Positions 53,741-62,279 of a stretch of DNA of 64,000 nucleotides are shown one piece after another (positions within the stretch are counted from its first letter, which is position 1; every line of letters starts with the position of its first letter). Source of the stretch: Natrinema gari JCM 14663 (GTDB taxonomy: Archaea > Halobacteriota > Halobacteria > Halobacteriales > Natrialbaceae); assembly GCF_000337175.1 (NCBI RefSeq), contig NZ_AOIJ01000030.1:140441-204440 (forward strand), given 5' to 3'. Both the position numbers and the translations under genes were made by a program. A model generated the notes under the pieces. The model made no database searches. It was not told the DNA's origin and was given only the letters and a program-made list of their open reading frames with translations.

Positions 53741-54295
53741 CTACTCCTCCGTTTCCTCGTCTGTCTCCTCGCCCTCGGCCGCTTCGGGTTCCGGTTCGGG
53801 TTCGTCCTCGTCGTCGCTCTCTCCGGTCGTCGCCGGTTCGAACTCCTCGATCGGCTCCCACTCCTCTTCCTCGCTGGACGAGAGGCGACGCCGAAGCACC
53901 ACGGCCCCGACGATGGCACCGACCGCCAGGAGGAATTTCGGGAGTCGCGAACGGGATCCGTCTTCGGTCTCTTCGGATTCACTGGTCATGTTGGGTGTCG
54001 TTTCGGTCGATTCGTCGGCTGTTTGTATTACGTCTTCGATGAGTTTCGGTTCCTCTAGATCCTCGATCGTCGACTCCTCGAGTGCGGGCGACTGGCGTCC
54101 CACCAGAAAGCCGACGGCCGCACCGAGGCCGAACAGCGCCCCCGCAAGCGGCAGGCGGCCCCCGGATCGGGACCCGTCTGACTCCTCGACGGCCTCGAGA
54201 ATCGACTCGCGCATCGGCGATTCCATCCCCCGAGTAACCGCTTCCTTGACGAGGAGCTCCGACAACGTTTCGTCTTGTCGTTCCATCTCGGGCAT
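53741..54295 (-). CDS. Small membrane protein with two TM segments and acidic tail
   Basis: The 184-residue protein has a helical N-terminus, TM1 (LAGALFGLGAAVGFLVGRQS), an acidic loop, TM2 (LPKFLLAVGAIVGAVVLRRR) and a C-terminal tail that is nearly all E, D, P and A. Start ATG 54295 (MPEMERQDETLSELLVKEAV) or 54286. No family is recognised. Confidence 0.7.
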   Translation of the reverse strand: MPEMERQDETLSELLVKEAVTRGMESPMRESILEAVEESDGSRSGGRLPLAGALFGLGAAVGFLVGRQSPALEESTIEDLEEPKLIEDVIQTADESTETTPNMTSESEETEDGSRSRLPKFLLAVGAIVGAVVLRRRLSSSEEEEWEPIEEFEPATTGESDDEDEPEPEPEAAEGEETDEETEE

Positions 54296-54606
54296 AATCC
54301 GCCACGACCACACCGCCGTACATAGTTCTATTCCCCGTTTCCGTCAGCCACCCGGCTTCGCCGCGGCGTATTCGAAGGTTACTCACTGCGACGCGGCGGC
54401 TAACTCCGTGCTACCGCCGCGCCGCCGTGGCTTCGATGACCAGTCGGATCGGCGGTTCACAGCGGCTGTCCGTTCGCTCGAGCAGCCGCCGCGATAATAC
54501 ATCGAGTGCGTCCCGCGATCTCTGATCGTCTCGACGCGGCGCGTCACCGCTCTGCCGGGAGAACGACTTCCATAACGAAAGGGATCGGGCCGAAACCGGT
54601 CGCGAT
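54296..54606. other. Intergenic region, promoters of divergent membrane-protein genes
   Basis: The 311-bp gap has no convincing ORF. It separates a minus-strand and a plus-strand membrane-protein gene. Confidence 0.4.
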
Positions 54607-55242
54607 ATGAGCGTCATCCGCCAGCCGGAGGTGCTCGGCCGAACGACGCGACGGCGCGTTGTCGGCGTCGCCGCCGCGCTCTCGGCTGCGGCTGTCGAGA
54701 CGGCCGGCGTCGGGCTCTGGTTTGGCCTCGTGGTCGGCTCGCGGACGATAGCGGCCGCGCTGGCGGGGCTGGGCGTGCTCTTCTGTGGAGCGCTGCTCAG
54801 AACCGGCGTCTTCGGTGCGACGGTCACCGACCTCGAGACCCTCGTGGAACCCGCCCGGCTCGGTGCGGCGCTCGTGCTGACGGCCGGCTGGATCGTCTGG
54901 CTGTTCGTCGCCGAACTGATCGGGGGGAGCGTCGGTGTCGCCGTCGGAACGGCCGTTCTCGCGGGCATCCTCACCGGACAGTTCGCCCTCGAGCGCCGCG
55001 TGTTTCGACCGCGGGCGGCCGACGGGGCGACGGTCGTCCCGGGACTGGTGCTGGCCGCCGGCGCATCGGTCCTGCTCGCGACGGCCTGGTTTCTCGACAG
55101 GGGGCTCTCCGCACCGCCGCTCTCGCTGGGATTTACGACGATCGTCGTCGAACTCACCGCCCTGCACATCGGTCTCCTCGCCTTCGCCCTCTCGGGCGCT
55201 CTCGCCCATCAGCGCCGATTACAGCGCGCGCTCGATCCCTGA
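54607..55242 (+). CDS. Uncharacterised membrane protein, about six TM segments
   Basis: The 211-residue protein is mostly hydrophobic: VVGVAAALSAAAVETAGVGL, AALVLTAGWIVWLFVAELIG, VAVGTAVLAGILTGQFALE, LVLAAGASVLLATAWFLDRG and ALHIGLLAFALSGALAHQRR. It resembles no transporter family I recognise. It converges on the NADPH-dependent FMN reductase gene with an 8-bp gap. Confidence 0.7.
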   Translation: MSVIRQPEVLGRTTRRRVVGVAAALSAAAVETAGVGLWFGLVVGSRTIAAALAGLGVLFCGALLRTGVFGATVTDLETLVEPARLGAALVLTAGWIVWLFVAELIGGSVGVAVGTAVLAGILTGQFALERRVFRPRAADGATVVPGLVLAAGASVLLATAWFLDRGLSAPPLSLGFTTIVVELTALHIGLLAFALSGALAHQRRLQRALDP

Positions 55243-55250
55243 CGGCCCGC

Positions 55251-55844
55251 TCACTTCCCCTGTGCGCCCACGTTCTGATCGCTCTCGAAAGAGTCCGGGT
55301 CCGGCTCGATCCTCGCGTACTGGACCGCGCGCCGACCCAGCGTTCGGACCCGTTTCTCGAGGGCCGGATCGACGAACTCGCCGTCCTCGAGCGCCGCGCT
55401 CGCGTTCGGCACCGCCGCCTCGTGGGGGATCACCCACGCGTTCAGCGCTCGACAGACCGAGCGCATGTGCTCTAAGGCCGTGACGGGGAAGGCCCCGCCC
55501 GAGACCGCGAGCAGTCCGACGGTCGTATCCGCGAACTCGTCGAAGCCACAGTAGTCGAGCGCCGTCTTGAGCGGCGAGGCGTAGGAGCCGTGGTACATCG
55601 GGGAGCCGAGGATAATGGTATCCGCCGCACGAACGCGCTCGGCCAGGAGCTCGGCATCCCCAGCGTCTTCGCGGTCACGGTCTGCGTCGAAGATCGGTAA
55701 CTCGTACGTCCGGAGATCGAGCAGTTCGGTGGTCGTGCCCGCCCCTGCGGCGGCGTCGAGGACGGCCTCGAGTGCGGTCCGGGTGTGGCTCTCCGCGCGG
55801 AGGCTGCCACAGAGTGCAGCCACGTGGACATCGCTGTCGCTCAT
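55251..55844 (-). CDS. NAD(P)H-dependent FMN reductase
   Basis: The 197-residue flavodoxin-fold protein has the FMN phosphate loop HVAALCGSLRAESHTRTALE, then IILGSPMYHGSYASPLKTAL and TVGLLAVSGGAFPVTALEHM. This is the NADPH-dependent FMN reductase (azoreductase/ArsH-like) signature. It would supply reduced flavin or reduce quinones. Start ATG 55844 gives MSDSDVHVAALCG. The long upstream ORF is a shadow. Confidence 0.9.
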   Translation of the reverse strand: MSDSDVHVAALCGSLRAESHTRTALEAVLDAAAGAGTTTELLDLRTYELPIFDADRDREDAGDAELLAERVRAADTIILGSPMYHGSYASPLKTALDYCGFDEFADTTVGLLAVSGGAFPVTALEHMRSVCRALNAWVIPHEAAVPNASAALEDGEFVDPALEKRVRTLGRRAVQYARIEPDPDSFESDQNVGAQGK

Positions 55845-55979
55845 GCTCGCCCCGACGACCGGCAGCGGGAAAAGACGCCCGAAAAAACCGGTCGCTGTGC
55901 GATCACGACCCGCCGCGGTGGCTTCATCTCGGTCGCCCGATCCAACGCCCATTTCTCTCAGGAATGCGAACGGGTCCTC

Positions 55980-56966
55980 GTGCAGTCGATCCTCTCCGTC
56001 CTGCTCGAGGAGGCGCTCCCGCGCGTGCTGACGATCACCCTTCTGATCGGCGCGGGCGTGGGTCTGGCCAACCTCGCGGTCGAGTACGGACTCGTCACGG
56101 TCATCGCCCGGGTGGGCCGCTATCTCACGGAGCCAGCGAACCTGCCACCGGAGGTCGGGACCGCCGTCCTGACGAACACCGTCTCGGTGACAGCGGGATA
56201 CGGCATGCTCGCGGAGTTCCGCGAGGACGGCCTCCTCGACGATCGCGCCACGCTGATCGCCGTGGTCATCAACACGTTCTTCGGCTTCCTCCAGCACATC
56301 TTCACCTACTACGGCCCGGTCCTCGTGCCGATCCTGGGGCTCCAGGTCGGGCTCATGTACGTCGGCGCTCGCGCCGGCATCTCGCTTGCGATCTCGCTCG
56401 TCGGCCTGCTCGCCGGCTCCGTCCTCCTGCGTGGCTCCGAGTACGACCGCGGCGTCGTCGAGCCCGAAACGCCCGACGCGGACGTGCGCACCCATCGGGA
56501 GAAGATCCGAACCGCCGGGGCAAGCACGCTCGAGCGCCTGCGTTCGATCGTTCCGCGACTGACGATCGTCTACGCGCTGGTCTTCGTCGCGCTCGCGCGC
56601 TCGGAGCGGATTCTCGACGGGATCGGGGCGGTCGGGGTCGACGATCCGGGTGCGCTCCTCGAGCCGGTCGCCGGCCTGCTCGGGCTGCCGGGTGCGGCGG
56701 TGCCGGTGATCCTCGTCTCGCTGGTGGACCCGACGACCGGCGCGATCACCGTCGCGCCCCTGATCGGCGACGTGTTGACGCCGGACGAAGCGGTGATCAC
56801 GCTGCTGGTCGGCAGCCTCGTCTCGCTGACGATCGGGACGGTCAAACGCTCGATCCCGTTCCAGTTCGGTATCTGGGGGGCGGAGTTCGGGACGAAAGTG
56901 ATCGTCGTCAACGTCTGTCTGAAAGCCGCCTTCATTCTCGTTGCGATCGGCGTTTTCCTCGCGTAG
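55980..56966 (+). CDS. Nucleoside-recognition (Gate-domain) membrane protein
   Basis: The protein of about 328 residues starts at GTG 55980 (VQSILSVLLEEALPRVLTIT) and has two Gate-type halves. The diagnostic stretches are NLPPEVGTAVLTNTVSVTAG YGMLAEF, VVINTFFGFLQHIFTYYGPV and, in the second half, VSLVDPTTGAITVAPLIGD and VGSLVSLTIGTVKRSIPFQF. Members resemble nucleoside transporters or spore-maturation proteins. Substrate unknown. An ATG upstream at 55785 would overlap the FMN reductase gene on the other strand, so the GTG is preferred. Confidence 0.82.
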   Translation: MQSILSVLLEEALPRVLTITLLIGAGVGLANLAVEYGLVTVIARVGRYLTEPANLPPEVGTAVLTNTVSVTAGYGMLAEFREDGLLDDRATLIAVVINTFFGFLQHIFTYYGPVLVPILGLQVGLMYVGARAGISLAISLVGLLAGSVLLRGSEYDRGVVEPETPDADVRTHREKIRTAGASTLERLRSIVPRLTIVYALVFVALARSERILDGIGAVGVDDPGALLEPVAGLLGLPGAAVPVILVSLVDPTTGAITVAPLIGDVLTPDEAVITLLVGSLVSLTIGTVKRSIPFQFGIWGAEFGTKVIVVNVCLKAAFILVAIGVFLA

Positions 56967-57057
56967 GCGTGTTTCGGCGACCGAACCGCACGCTCACATC
57001 GAGAGTCGGCGCGAGCGCTACGCGGCGAGAAGCGGCGAAACGAAAAAGCGGGCGACC

Positions 57058-57456
57058 TTATGCGGCGGTCGTGTTCGTGCTCGAGGTCTTGATGCTGCCG
57101 TAGACGCCGGCGAGCGAGAGGACCGCGATGAGCGCTCCCGCGACGCCGTTGATGCCGAGCACCAGTTGCCGTTCGACGCCGAACGCGACCGTCGGCGCGA
57201 CCGCGATCCAGATGCCAAGCACCGCGAGGATCCCCGCGAGCACGATACTCGGCGACCGCTGCTCACCGGTTCGATACGCGTGTACCGACGCGAGGAACGC
57301 GGTCAACCCACCGATGAGAACGTTGTGTATCCCCATCGTTCCCGTGACCGTGAAAACCGCCGTCGATACCATAACGAACGCGCCAAGGGCCGCCGACAGC
57401 CCGGCCGTTCGCTCGACTAACACCGACGAACTATCCGCTGGTCGTGTCCGACTCAT
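57058..57456 (-). CDS. SPW-repeat-like membrane protein
   Basis: The 132-residue protein has four TM helices, GLSAALGAFVMVSTAVFTVT, HNVLIGGLTAFLASVHAY, VLAGILAVLGIWIAVAPTVA and NGVAGALIAVLSLAGVYGSI. The pattern is that of the SPW-repeat family. No conserved catalytic residues are visible. Confidence 0.7.
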   Translation of the reverse strand: MSRTRPADSSSVLVERTAGLSAALGAFVMVSTAVFTVTGTMGIHNVLIGGLTAFLASVHAYRTGEQRSPSIVLAGILAVLGIWIAVAPTVAFGVERQLVLGINGVAGALIAVLSLAGVYGSIKTSSTNTTAA

Positions 57457-57717
57457 ACGTCGGAGTAGTGAGCGCCACCTATTTGAGAGCGTCGATCGTA
57501 TCCGATAGCTGGTACCTTCACTGGCCGCGAGAGATGCGGGATCGGTCCGGAGCCGGCACCGAACCGGCTGCTCGCTGTCGTTTACTCGCCACGTGGCACC
57601 TTTCGAGCGGCTGTCGTTCCGAGACGGCGCCGATACCCTCCGAACGGGAGCTCATTACTGGCCATCCTTCGTGACCGCCGCCGTGGTCGTATCGGTGCCT
57701 GCGGAACGCAGGTCAGC

Positions 57718-58713
57718 TCAACTCGATGGAGCGGAGACGCCGAGAAACTCGAACGGCTCAGTCTCGACGAGTTCGCTGGCGACATCGCCAGCGAAGACGT
57801 TCGTCTGATTCGCACCGAGCGACAGCGATCGAGTCCCGGCAGCGGCGGCGAAGTCGATTCCCTCGAGGTCCAGCCAGAAGACGTTCGGCGAGAGCGCCGA
57901 CTCGAAGTAGTAACGCCGGTCTCGATGATCGGCGACCGTCCGCCAGCGCGTCGAGGAGATGTGTGGTTCGTCCGGCGTGCTGATCCCGTACGGCACGGAG
58001 ACGTTGCGGATCGCACCGAAGACGCTCGCCGTTGCGGTCCGGCGGTTTCGTGTCTGCGGGATCGCGTCCACGTAGAAACTCGCGCGGGCGAATCGGTCGG
58101 CCGGTCGGTTCGTTCCCGGTAACATGACGGTGCCACCGATTTCCGACCAGTACTCGTCGAGTGCGAGTTGCTGGTCGAACGGCGGGGAGTTCGTCATCAC
58201 CTGATACGTCCGGTCGTGATGGATCGTTAACTCGCCGTCGACGTACTCGAGGACGGCGCTGTCACCCGTAGCGTCCGATATGGACAGGTGTAGGGTGGCG
58301 AACCGGCCCTCGTCGGGGATGTCGTCGGACACGACGACGAAGTCCTCCGTTCGGTGATTCTCAACCGCCTCGGCTACCGTCGCGAAGTTGTCGAGGACGT
58401 ACTGCGCCCACAGCGAGATCGAGAGTCCGGGCGTGTCGCCGTCCCACTCCGGATACTCGGATTCGGTGAGCCACAGGACGTTCGCAACCAGTCCCGCCTC
58501 GTTCATCCCGTCGGTCGTCGCGAGATCGTACGCGGAGGCGATGACACTGCCGTACTCGGCGGTCCACTCCATCGAGGCCGGACCGACGTTGCCCGTTCGC
58601 TCCAGTCCGCGTGGGAAGACCCAGATGTTGGTCCCGATCTCGCTGTGCCAGTCCATCGACCGGCCGGTGAGGACGATGTCTTCGGGTCCGAGATACACCA
58701 ATCGCGTACACAT
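57718..58713 (-). CDS. Linear amide C-N hydrolase, choloylglycine hydrolase/penicillin V acylase type
   Basis: The 331-residue protein is an Ntn hydrolase. After removal of Met1 the nucleophile Cys2 is exposed (MCTRLVYLGPEDIVLTGRSM), with Arg18 and Asp21 of the active site, an Asn in QVMTNSPPF and an Arg in ADRFARASFY. It keeps the expected length of the family. It may cleave N-acyl amides, including acyl homoserine lactones or conjugated amino acids, as known for bacterial relatives. No signal peptide is present. This is an unexpected but intact enzyme in a haloarchaeon. Confidence 0.9.
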   Translation of the reverse strand: MCTRLVYLGPEDIVLTGRSMDWHSEIGTNIWVFPRGLERTGNVGPASMEWTAEYGSVIASAYDLATTDGMNEAGLVANVLWLTESEYPEWDGDTPGLSISLWAQYVLDNFATVAEAVENHRTEDFVVVSDDIPDEGRFATLHLSISDATGDSAVLEYVDGELTIHHDRTYQVMTNSPPFDQQLALDEYWSEIGGTVMLPGTNRPADRFARASFYVDAIPQTRNRRTATASVFGAIRNVSVPYGISTPDEPHISSTRWRTVADHRDRRYYFESALSPNVFWLDLEGIDFAAAAGTRSLSLGANQTNVFAGDVASELVETEPFEFLGVSAPSS

Positions 58714-59008
58714 CTACGGCCACCCTCCGATCGCTCGACCGCTGTGTGTTCTACGCCCGAACATGATCCTGCCGTACCTCGAGCAGGGTGATAAGTTCCG
58801 TCCGGTCCGAACTGATACGTCACGGCTGGGTAGTAGTCGCTTTTAGCTCTCGTGAACGCTCGCGGACTCGTCACCCTCCGTTCCAAGCGGAGACAGCCGA
58901 AGCCGATCCGAGAGACAGCGCTCGGCTCTCGACACCGAGAGGCGCACGCTACGGGTCCGCGCTCGGCCGCCGGTGAAACTTAAGCCAACTCGAGTGGTAG
59001 CCCACACC

Positions 59009-59149
59009 ATGGCATACCGGCTCCAGTGCGACAGTTGTGACCTTGCGACCGAGTACACCGATTGGGCCGCCGCGAACAGCGACGCCAGCGATCACGAGGC
59101 CGAGTACGCCGACCACTGGGTAAGTATCGTCGATCTACAGGAGGCCTGA
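59009..59149 (+). CDS. Small Zn-type protein, 46 residues
   Basis: The ORF reads MAYRLQCDSCDLATEYTDWA, AANSDASDHEAEYADHWVSI, VDLQEA. The CxxC near residues 7-10 and the two His about 28 and 36 make a CxxC...HxxxxxxxH zinc-finger-like site. The ATG follows 30 bp after AT-rich promoter-like DNA. It is short but clearly protein-like, with acid-rich composition and matching codon use. Function unknown; such small fingers are common in haloarchaea. Confidence 0.65.
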   Translation: MAYRLQCDSCDLATEYTDWAAANSDASDHEAEYADHWVSIVDLQEA

Positions 59150-59235
59150 CTGGCGTTCGGCGGTCCGAGAGAGGTGGCGGCACGGCTGTCCGTCGAGACC
59201 GAACTCCGTTTCTCTCTCGACCCCGATCACCCCTC

Positions 59236-59646
59236 TCACTCGAGGGTGGGGTCGTCCTCGAGAGCGGCCGACAGGATCGCCGTGTGGACCGTTCGACTGT
59301 CGGTTTCCTGAATCGTGGCCGCGGCCTGAAAGCGCTCGCGGGCCCGCGTCACCGTCCGTGGCTCGGCGGCGAGATGCGCGAGGGTGAACGCGTCGGCATC
59401 GACCGCTCGAGCAGCCGCGAAGTCCGCCGCGTCGTACAGGGCCGCGAACTCCGCGACCACGTCCGAGACGAGCCGAGCGGTCGCGTCAGCACTCGGATCG
59501 CCCACTGGAACGCCGGTATCGGACGGATCGAAGTAGCCCTCGTAGTCGACGACGCCGGCCGATTCGTACAGGAACGCCTCGAGCGCGTCGAAAACCGGTT
59601 CCGAGACGTAGACGCCGAACAGCTTGTATCGATCGTCGTGAGTCAT
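59236..59646 (-). CDS. Uncharacterised small helical protein
   Basis: The 136-residue product (start ATG 59646) reads DDRYKLFGVYVSEPVFDALE, FLYESAGVVDYEGYFD, ARLVSDVVAEFAALYDAADF and FTLAHLAAEPRTVTRARERF. It is all-alpha-like in its second half. I know no family for it. Confidence 0.65.
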   Translation of the reverse strand: MTHDDRYKLFGVYVSEPVFDALEAFLYESAGVVDYEGYFDPSDTGVPVGDPSADATARLVSDVVAEFAALYDAADFAAARAVDADAFTLAHLAAEPRTVTRARERFQAAATIQETDSRTVHTAILSAALEDDPTLE

Positions 59647-59943
59647 CACGTAGCACCCCGTATCGCTTGCCGTACGCGATGCTCTCGAGGGTCATAAACC
59701 CGTCAGGTCTCAGACGATATCGATCCGCGGACGGGAGAGTCGATCGGCCGCGTCCCCGAAGCGGACCGCTGGGATCGCACCGTCCGTGCGCCTCGGGTGC
59801 CGGCCCCACTCGTTCGTGTCCCAACGCGGTGGTACGCGTGGTGTGTTCCCGACCCACGCTAGCCCTCGGCCATTCCGCGGAATCGTCCATGACGTACTGC
59901 TGAGAGATAAAACGTTTTAGCGCTGAGTCGCGTCCCGTCTAGC

Positions 59944-61413
59944 GTGGCTTCTCGAGTGCCGAATCCGCTCCGGTGGCTCCTGCTGTCGATCGGGTCCCTG
60001 CTCGCGCGGGCGGGGATCGTCGACGCCCAGCGCATCGAGCGGACCACCGATCTCGCCTGGCCGCGGATCGTTACCGGCATCGCCCGGATGTCGAAATCAG
60101 CGGCGGACGTGGCGATGGTCGGGATCGCCCTGGGTCCGGCGGCGATCGCCGGCGTCGGCTTCGCGACCCCGTTCTGGTCGATCGCGTTCGCCGTCGGCGG
60201 CGGGGTCGCCGGGGCGACGATCAGCCTCGTCTCGCAGCGCTACAGCGCGCGAGCGACCGAGCAGTTGTCGCTTGCGGTGACGACCAGCGCACTCGTCGTC
60301 ACCGTCATCACCGTTCCGCTCGCCGTCCTCTACTGGACCGTTCCCGAGCGACTGATCGGACTCGTCGGGAACGACGCAGCATCGATCGCCTACGGCGCTG
60401 CCTATCTCCGGGTCCTCGCCCTCGGCGTCCCCTTCGCCGCGGTCAACCTGATCGCCAGTCGGACGCTCGTCGGTGCCGACGACGCGTGGACTCCCATGAT
60501 CGTCCGCGCTGGCGGCGCGATCGCCAACGTCGCTATCAACGCCGTCTTGCTGTTCGTCCTCGAGTGGGGCGTCGTCGGCGCGGCGATCGGGACGGTGCTG
60601 GCGAACGTCCTCGTGCTGGCGGCGTTCGTCACCGGGTTCACCGTCGGCCGGCTCCCCGTGATCGGGGCGTTCCCCGTGACGATCGACCGTTCGCGGCCGT
60701 ATACGTCCCTCGCGGATATCCGGAACGTGATCGACATCGGGACCCCGCTCGTGTTTACGAACGTCGCCAGGCGGGCCGCACAGTTCCCGATGCTCGCTAT
60801 CGTCGCACTGTTCGGCCCGAACGTGGTGGCCGCCTACGTCGTCGCACGCCGCGTCCGGGATCTGATGGATACGCCGGGCTGGGGCTTCTCCCTGGCCTCG
60901 AGCAGTCTCGTCGGTCAGGAACTCGGCACCGGTGACGAGAGCGACGCCGACACGTACGGCCGAGAGGTGCTCTGGTTCGGCACCGCCGTCTATCTCTGCA
61001 GCGCGGCCGCCGTCCTCGTCGTCGCCGAACAGGTCGGCCGGCTGTTCGTCGACGATCCGTCGATCCTGCCGCTGGTGACGACCTTCATCGTCGTGGCCTG
61101 CGTGAGCGTCGTCTTCCGCGGCGTCAGCGGCGGCGCGACCGGGCCACTCCGCGCGAGCGGGGATACCCGCTGGCCGTTCTACGGCCAGGTACTCGGGCTC
61201 TACGTCTTCGCGCTTCCCGTCGCCGCTCTCGGGGCCGTCTCGATTCCCCTCGGTCCCGTCGGAGCCGTCACGCCGCTCGGGATCGGCGCGCTCTACGCGG
61301 CGCTGCTCCTCGAGACGCTCGTTCCGGCGGTCGTCACGTACCACCGGTTCGCCGCCGGCCACTGGAAGGTCATCAGTCGCGGCTATCGGCCCGAGTCCAC
61401 GCCCGGTGACTGA
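59944..61413 (+). CDS. MATE-family efflux transporter
   Basis: The 489-residue membrane protein has twelve TM segments arranged as two MatE halves: SKSAADVAMVGIALGPAAIA, FWSIAFAVGGGVAGATISL, AYLRVLALGVPFAAVNLIAS, and in the second half IDIGTPLVFTNVARRAAQFP, TPGWGFSLASSSLVGQELGT, CVSVVFRGVSGGATGPLRAS. It exports organic cations or drugs in exchange for H+ or Na+. The start is GTG 59944. Orientation is divergent from the upstream minus-strand gene. Confidence 0.9.
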   Translation: MASRVPNPLRWLLLSIGSLLARAGIVDAQRIERTTDLAWPRIVTGIARMSKSAADVAMVGIALGPAAIAGVGFATPFWSIAFAVGGGVAGATISLVSQRYSARATEQLSLAVTTSALVVTVITVPLAVLYWTVPERLIGLVGNDAASIAYGAAYLRVLALGVPFAAVNLIASRTLVGADDAWTPMIVRAGGAIANVAINAVLLFVLEWGVVGAAIGTVLANVLVLAAFVTGFTVGRLPVIGAFPVTIDRSRPYTSLADIRNVIDIGTPLVFTNVARRAAQFPMLAIVALFGPNVVAAYVVARRVRDLMDTPGWGFSLASSSLVGQELGTGDESDADTYGREVLWFGTAVYLCSAAAVLVVAEQVGRLFVDDPSILPLVTTFIVVACVSVVFRGVSGGATGPLRASGDTRWPFYGQVLGLYVFALPVAALGAVSIPLGPVGAVTPLGIGALYAALLLETLVPAVVTYHRFAAGHWKVISRGYRPESTPGD

Positions 61414-62279
61414 GGCGCCATCGGGACCCGAGCGCAGTTAGGGCAGGTCGCCGCTGCCGCGTCGGACGGGTTGGTCTCGAGGAACGGAATCTCGCGGGTC
61501 TCGACGAGGCTCTTGAACGACACAGCGCCGTTTCGCCGATCGTTTCGGGAACGATCCCCAGTCGCTGGAGCAATACGGTCCCGATGGGTCACCCAGCGGC
61601 GGTCCGGTTCGGGCTCGGTGTCGCTGACCCCTGTTTCCCCGGTCAAATCGGGTCCGCGAGCGTCCGACCGATCCAATGGTAGCAGTCTCCTCGGTACACC
61701 TTACCTCGGCGTCGGGCCCCATGATCAGCGTCGAGTGCTCGAGCGAGAGAGAGAGAGCGATGCCGTCCGTTTCCCGGAAACGAGGCGATAGTACGACCGA
61801 ACAATCACCTTTCTATCTATCACTAGAGACAGACATATCTTTGCCGACACCGAGACGGGTCCCGTTCGCCGTGTCAGCTCCCGTTCGGCTGTACCAGCCA
61901 TCTACTCGCTCTGTATGCGATATTCGTCTCGGTTCGACGATCTCGGCCCACCGGCCTCATCAAATGATCGGATCTCTTATAATAGTCGAAGAGCTGGCTT
62001 ATTCGAGCCCATACGCGGCAAATCTGGCAGTCTGATCGAGGACAGGGGTCACTGTGAACTGTCGTCCGTTCGGGAACCCGATCTCCGCATCACATATTTT
62101 GGCTCTTATGATTCCACGTATCTATCGATGTTGTATACTGTTGTCGCCAGTCGGCCGGTGAACGCGTCCGATCGATCGAGACCGGTGACTGGACCGCAGG
62201 AATCCTATCGATGGGATCGAAGCACCACTGTCGACGGGAGCACAGCGAGACTGCGTTGGGAGACCACTGACTGTGAGCG
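61414..62279. other. Long intergenic stretch, partly AT-rich
   Basis: The 866-bp region lies between the MATE gene and the SMC-related gene. A candidate minus-strand ORF at its left edge (61383-61676, ending SFKSLVETREIPFLETNPSD, ATCPNCARVPM) is possible but weak, as it overlaps the end of the MATE gene. A GA-dinucleotide run occurs near 61742-61758. The rest (about 61800-62150) is more AT-rich than the surroundings with no gene. Confidence 0.4.

Noticed and set aside
61383-61676. Minus-strand ORF with ATCPNC motif
   Set aside because: It overlaps the 3' end of the MATE gene and has only one CxxC, so evidence is too weak for a gene call.
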